DNA from: an uncultured Kineothrix sp.
Lineage (GTDB): Bacteria > Bacillota > Clostridia > Lachnospirales > Lachnospiraceae
DNA: 9,765 nt
NCBI GenBank assembly: GCA_910587275.1
Contig: CAJUMD010000121.1
Span: 1 to 9,765, forward strand
Direction of reading: 5' to 3'
Below the pieces are notes generated by a model. That model did no database searches. It saw nothing but the letters and a program-made list of their open reading frames with translations, and had not been told where the DNA came from. The position numbers were made by a program, and so were the translations under genes. This document shows, piece by piece, positions 7,305 through 9,765 of this stretch; the stretch's first letter is position 1; the number at the start of each line of letters is the position of its first letter.

Positions 7305-7318
7305 TTTAGGAGGATATT

Positions 7319-9589
7319 ATGGCTAAAGAATTTACAAGCGGAGCTGTGATCTGCCAAAGCGGCCAGCCGTTCCAGTTTTTGCATATGATTGTAAAAGGGA
7401 CCGTGCGCGCCGTATACTCAGACGGCGAATTTTTTTTGGACAAAGGGGATATCATCGGTTTGTGCGCGCTACAGCATGATTCCTATGTTTTCACCTACAT
7501 CGCGGTGGACGATGTCACCTTGGCATCGTTCCCATATAAAACCGGAAAACTGTCGGACCTGCTTTCCAAGAAACCGGACTTCACCCCCCTTGTTGTGAAA
7601 TCGGGCTTAAAGCAGATGCGGGATGTCATGGAAGCCTATGAACTGACCAAATATGACTGTGACAGCCTCTACCGGTACCTGACGGACAGCTATAAAGAAT
7701 ACTGTACGTTCTGTGAACGTTATTCCATTTCCCCCAGGCTTCTGCCGGAACTGGAAAATCTCTCCCCGCTCGTTTTGGAAGAAGATATTCCGGCATGGCT
7801 GACGGATTACTACGAAAACATGGCGGCAATCCTCACCCCCGCACTTTCCGCAAGCAAAGTGCCGACCTGCCATTTCGTGAACGGACTTCTGATGAAAACC
7901 AGCTTAGACATCAGCAGCATCATGTCCGTGTGCCACATTATGTATGATTACAAAGCGGATCTCGCACGGGTATTGATGAATGAAAACCGGCTGGATTTAT
8001 TTGACCTCTATACTTCCCTCCTCTCCCGCATCGGTCATGGACAGGAGGATTCCACCGCCGTCATCGCTGCCGCCGGCCGCATGATGCTGCATTTGGAAAG
8101 CACCGGTTCCATTGACCGCACCCTGTACGAAACAAGGGTTCGCGAATATAAGGAATTTCTCGTTGCCCTGGAGGAAAACGGTACCGGGGCTGCGGAAGGA
8201 AAACCGGAACAGACCCAAAATGCCGATGCCATTGCCGGTTCCTTAAATGCCATTTTGGACTATGCCCGCTGCGAGCCGGAAACTGCCGATGCATTCCGCA
8301 AGCAGATTACCGAATACAAACAGCAGATTGACAAAAATGCTACTGATGACGCCAACCGGAAGCTCCGTCTCAGCCTTACAAAAACGTTCTATCAGGTCTA
8401 TGTTTCCGCCTTTAAGGAAAGCCTGAAGGATTCCGGCATTCCCACCGTCGTAAAGATGTTCTTCCTTTTCGGCTATGTGGACGAGGAACTTGCCGGCAGG
8501 GAAAATGCATCCTACCTGTATTCCATTGCGGAACACTTTCCTTCCTCACCGGAAAACCACGTATATACGGTATATGAATGGATGAAGGCAATTTATGAAG
8601 GCAGAAAAGAACCGAGCCGCAACGAATTTGACGCGGATTATACCGCTTACATCCACGAACTGAAGACCACCGGAAAAATTACCGCCCAAAAGGAAAAGGA
8701 AATGGCGGATGACAAATCCGCCAAGGTTCTGTTCGAGCTGGAAAACATGTTCCCGCTAGTCAATAAGATTACCTTCGGAAGACTGACCACCTTCTGTCCC
8801 GTCTTCTCGGAACACAATGTATTAAAGGATTTGGAAAAATCACTGGTAACTGCCGAAAAGGCTAATGCCGCGTTACATGAAATCCGCGCTCTCGATTTCG
8901 GCGCCTACTACCGCGAAACCTTTTATTCCAATCCGGAAATCGGTATCGCAAAGGAAACGGTCAATGTGGAAATCCTTCCCGACATCATCCTGATGCCCAA
9001 CATCGGTATCCGCGGTGTCATGTGGCAGGAAATTGAAGGAAAACGCCGTACCACGCCGGCACGTGTCATGACCTCTGTTTTCCAGATGGAAGACCTAATG
9101 TCCACCATCGCAAGGCTGACCGGCGAATACCGCTGGGAAATGTGCAAACGTGTACAGGGCGCCCGTTGGAACGATCTTTCGGAACCGTCCCTGACCAGCG
9201 AATATTTCGACTATATCCAGTTTTACAAAAAGAACCACGAACTTACGCCGGAGGCAAAGGATAAAATCAAATCCGCCATGCAGAAGGCAAAGAATAATTA
9301 TAAGGAAATGTTTGTCCGTGACTATGTCACATGGGTCCTTTATGAAGGCGCCGGTTCCCCCCGCATGAACAAGGTGGCAAGGAACATCCTGTTCACGTAC
9401 TGCCCTTTCTCCAAGGCAGTCCGCGAAAAACTGAAAGCAAACCCTCTTTACAAGGAAATCCTGGAACGCTATGACATTAAAAATTCGCAAAAGCTGCACC
9501 ATATGGATAACCTTTACCAAAAGTTAAACAAAGGGTCTGCGGGCATCCCCGATGAAATCGCCACCCAGCGTCACTTCTTAGAAAGTTAA
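7319..9589 (+). CDS. Cyclic-nucleotide-binding-like domain protein with large uncharacterised C-terminal region
   Basis: A 756-residue soluble protein. The ATG at 7319 follows AGGAGG by five bases. Residues 4-75 follow the CNB beta-roll pattern of CRP/FNR and kinase regulatory domains: a GAVICQSGQP turn, FLHMIVKGTVRAV, DKGDIIGLCAL and a closing VDDVTLASFPY. The phosphate-binding cassette (IGLCALQHDSYVFTYIA) lacks the Arg that normally contacts the cyclic phosphate, so cAMP/cGMP binding is doubtful. No helix-turn-helix, kinase, GGDEF or membrane segment follows, so it is not a CRP-type regulator. Residues about 90-500 look mostly helical. The last 200 residues contain dense blocks (ILMPNIGIRGVMWQEI, RRTTPARVMTS, YRWEMCKRVQGARWNDL, LTSEYFDYIQFYKKNHEL, FVRDYVTWVLYEG, RNILFTYCPFSK). 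I recall a similar block in clostridial CNB-domain proteins but know no named domain or function. It is monocistronic, with its own promoter and terminator. Confidence 0.9.
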   Translation: MAKEFTSGAVICQSGQPFQFLHMIVKGTVRAVYSDGEFFLDKGDIIGLCALQHDSYVFTYIAVDDVTLASFPYKTGKLSDLLSKKPDFTPLVVKSGLKQMRDVMEAYELTKYDCDSLYRYLTDSYKEYCTFCERYSISPRLLPELENLSPLVLEEDIPAWLTDYYENMAAILTPALSASKVPTCHFVNGLLMKTSLDISSIMSVCHIMYDYKADLARVLMNENRLDLFDLYTSLLSRIGHGQEDSTAVIAAAGRMMLHLESTGSIDRTLYETRVREYKEFLVALEENGTGAAEGKPEQTQNADAIAGSLNAILDYARCEPETADAFRKQITEYKQQIDKNATDDANRKLRLSLTKTFYQVYVSAFKESLKDSGIPTVVKMFFLFGYVDEELAGRENASYLYSIAEHFPSSPENHVYTVYEWMKAIYEGRKEPSRNEFDADYTAYIHELKTTGKITAQKEKEMADDKSAKVLFELENMFPLVNKITFGRLTTFCPVFSEHNVLKDLEKSLVTAEKANAALHEIRALDFGAYYRETFYSNPEIGIAKETVNVEILPDIILMPNIGIRGVMWQEIEGKRRTTPARVMTSVFQMEDLMSTIARLTGEYRWEMCKRVQGARWNDLSEPSLTSEYFDYIQFYKKNHELTPEAKDKIKSAMQKAKNNYKEMFVRDYVTWVLYEGAGSPRMNKVARNILFTYCPFSKAVREKLKANPLYKEILERYDIKNSQKLHHMDNLYQKLNKGSAGIPDEIATQRHFLES

Positions 9590-9616
9590 ACACAGCCGGA
9601 ATTCCATGAACCTCTC

Positions 9617-9650
9617 AGAGCCTGCCGAAACGGCAGGCTCTGTCTTTCTG
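9617..9650 (+). terminator. Intrinsic terminator after the 756-residue gene
   Basis: AGAGCCTGCCG (9617-9627) and CGGCAGGCTCT (9631-9641) form a perfect GC-rich 11-bp stem closed by an AAA loop. They are followed by the T-rich GTCTTTCTGTTCTG. It begins 27 bp after the stop codon at 9589 and is the strongest terminator in the window. Confidence 0.88.
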
Positions 9651-9751
9651 TTCTGATTCTGTTGTCCTTTCCATCATTCCACTAAATGATACTCCTTATA
9701 TAATTGCTTCCTAGTATATCAAATAATAAATAGTGCATATTTTGAAAAGTG

Positions 9752-9764
9752 TGATATAATATCA
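9752..9764 (+). promoter_or_regulatory. Extended -10 promoter pointing out of the window
   Basis: TGA-TATAAT (9752-9760) is a perfect extended -10. No good -35 is seen 16-18 bp upstream (AGTGCA at 17 bp). The same bases form the palindrome TGATAT-A-ATATCA (9752-9764). The transcript would start at or just past the window edge. The stretch 9651-9751 before it is AT-rich and holds no gene I can support. Confidence 0.45.
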
Positions 9765-9765
9765 T

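Noticed and set aside
9095..9520. A 141-residue minus-strand ORF antisense to the 756-residue gene
   Set aside because: The plus-strand protein is well formed here. The antisense frame has no promoter or ribosome site and looks like a mirror of its codon pattern.

Overview
The window looks like chromosomal DNA of a Gram-positive anaerobe of the Lachnospiraceae / Clostridium cluster XIVa type. I infer this from the single-chain clade II PurL with its fused glutaminase, the strong AGGAGG ribosome sites, and the close similarity of the small proteins to families I know from gut Clostridia. Genus cannot be decided from sequence alone. There are five intact protein genes, one decayed gene and no RNA genes.

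Layout. The minus strand carries, in order of transcription: a 152-176 residue uncharacterised protein (about 7139 or 7211 down to 6681), a broken GNAT acetyltransferase gene (6575-6259), a TetR-family regulator (6149-5553), purL (5431-1601) with a hairpin terminator (1555-1593), and a polytopic GtrII-like glycosyltransferase-type membrane protein (1522-26) that ends in a hairpin overlapping its stop codon. The plus strand carries one large gene (7319-9589). Its 756-residue product has a degenerate cyclic-nucleotide-binding-like N-terminal domain and a long C-terminal region I cannot assign. It has its own promoter and a strong terminator (9617-9650). A further promoter-like site at the right edge points out of the window.

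How the genes relate. Only purL has a well-defined role, step 4 of de novo purine synthesis. It stands alone here, without other pur genes. The TetR gene is co-directional and 121 bp upstream of purL, but its ligand and targets are unknown. The 756-residue protein and the small uncharacterised protein are transcribed divergently from a 107-bp region with a recognisable promoter for each, so shared control is possible but unproven.

The most interesting points are: (1) the 756-residue CNB-fold protein, a sensor-like protein with no visible DNA-binding domain and a charged, apparently ordered C-terminal block of unknown function; (2) a GNAT gene broken by an in-frame insertion of about 63 bp made of two hairpins and carrying a stop codon, which looks like a very small non-autonomous mobile or repetitive element; and (3) repeat and palindrome clusters at the tetR and divergent promoters. 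No CRISPR array, phage module, toxin-antitoxin pair or defence island is visible.
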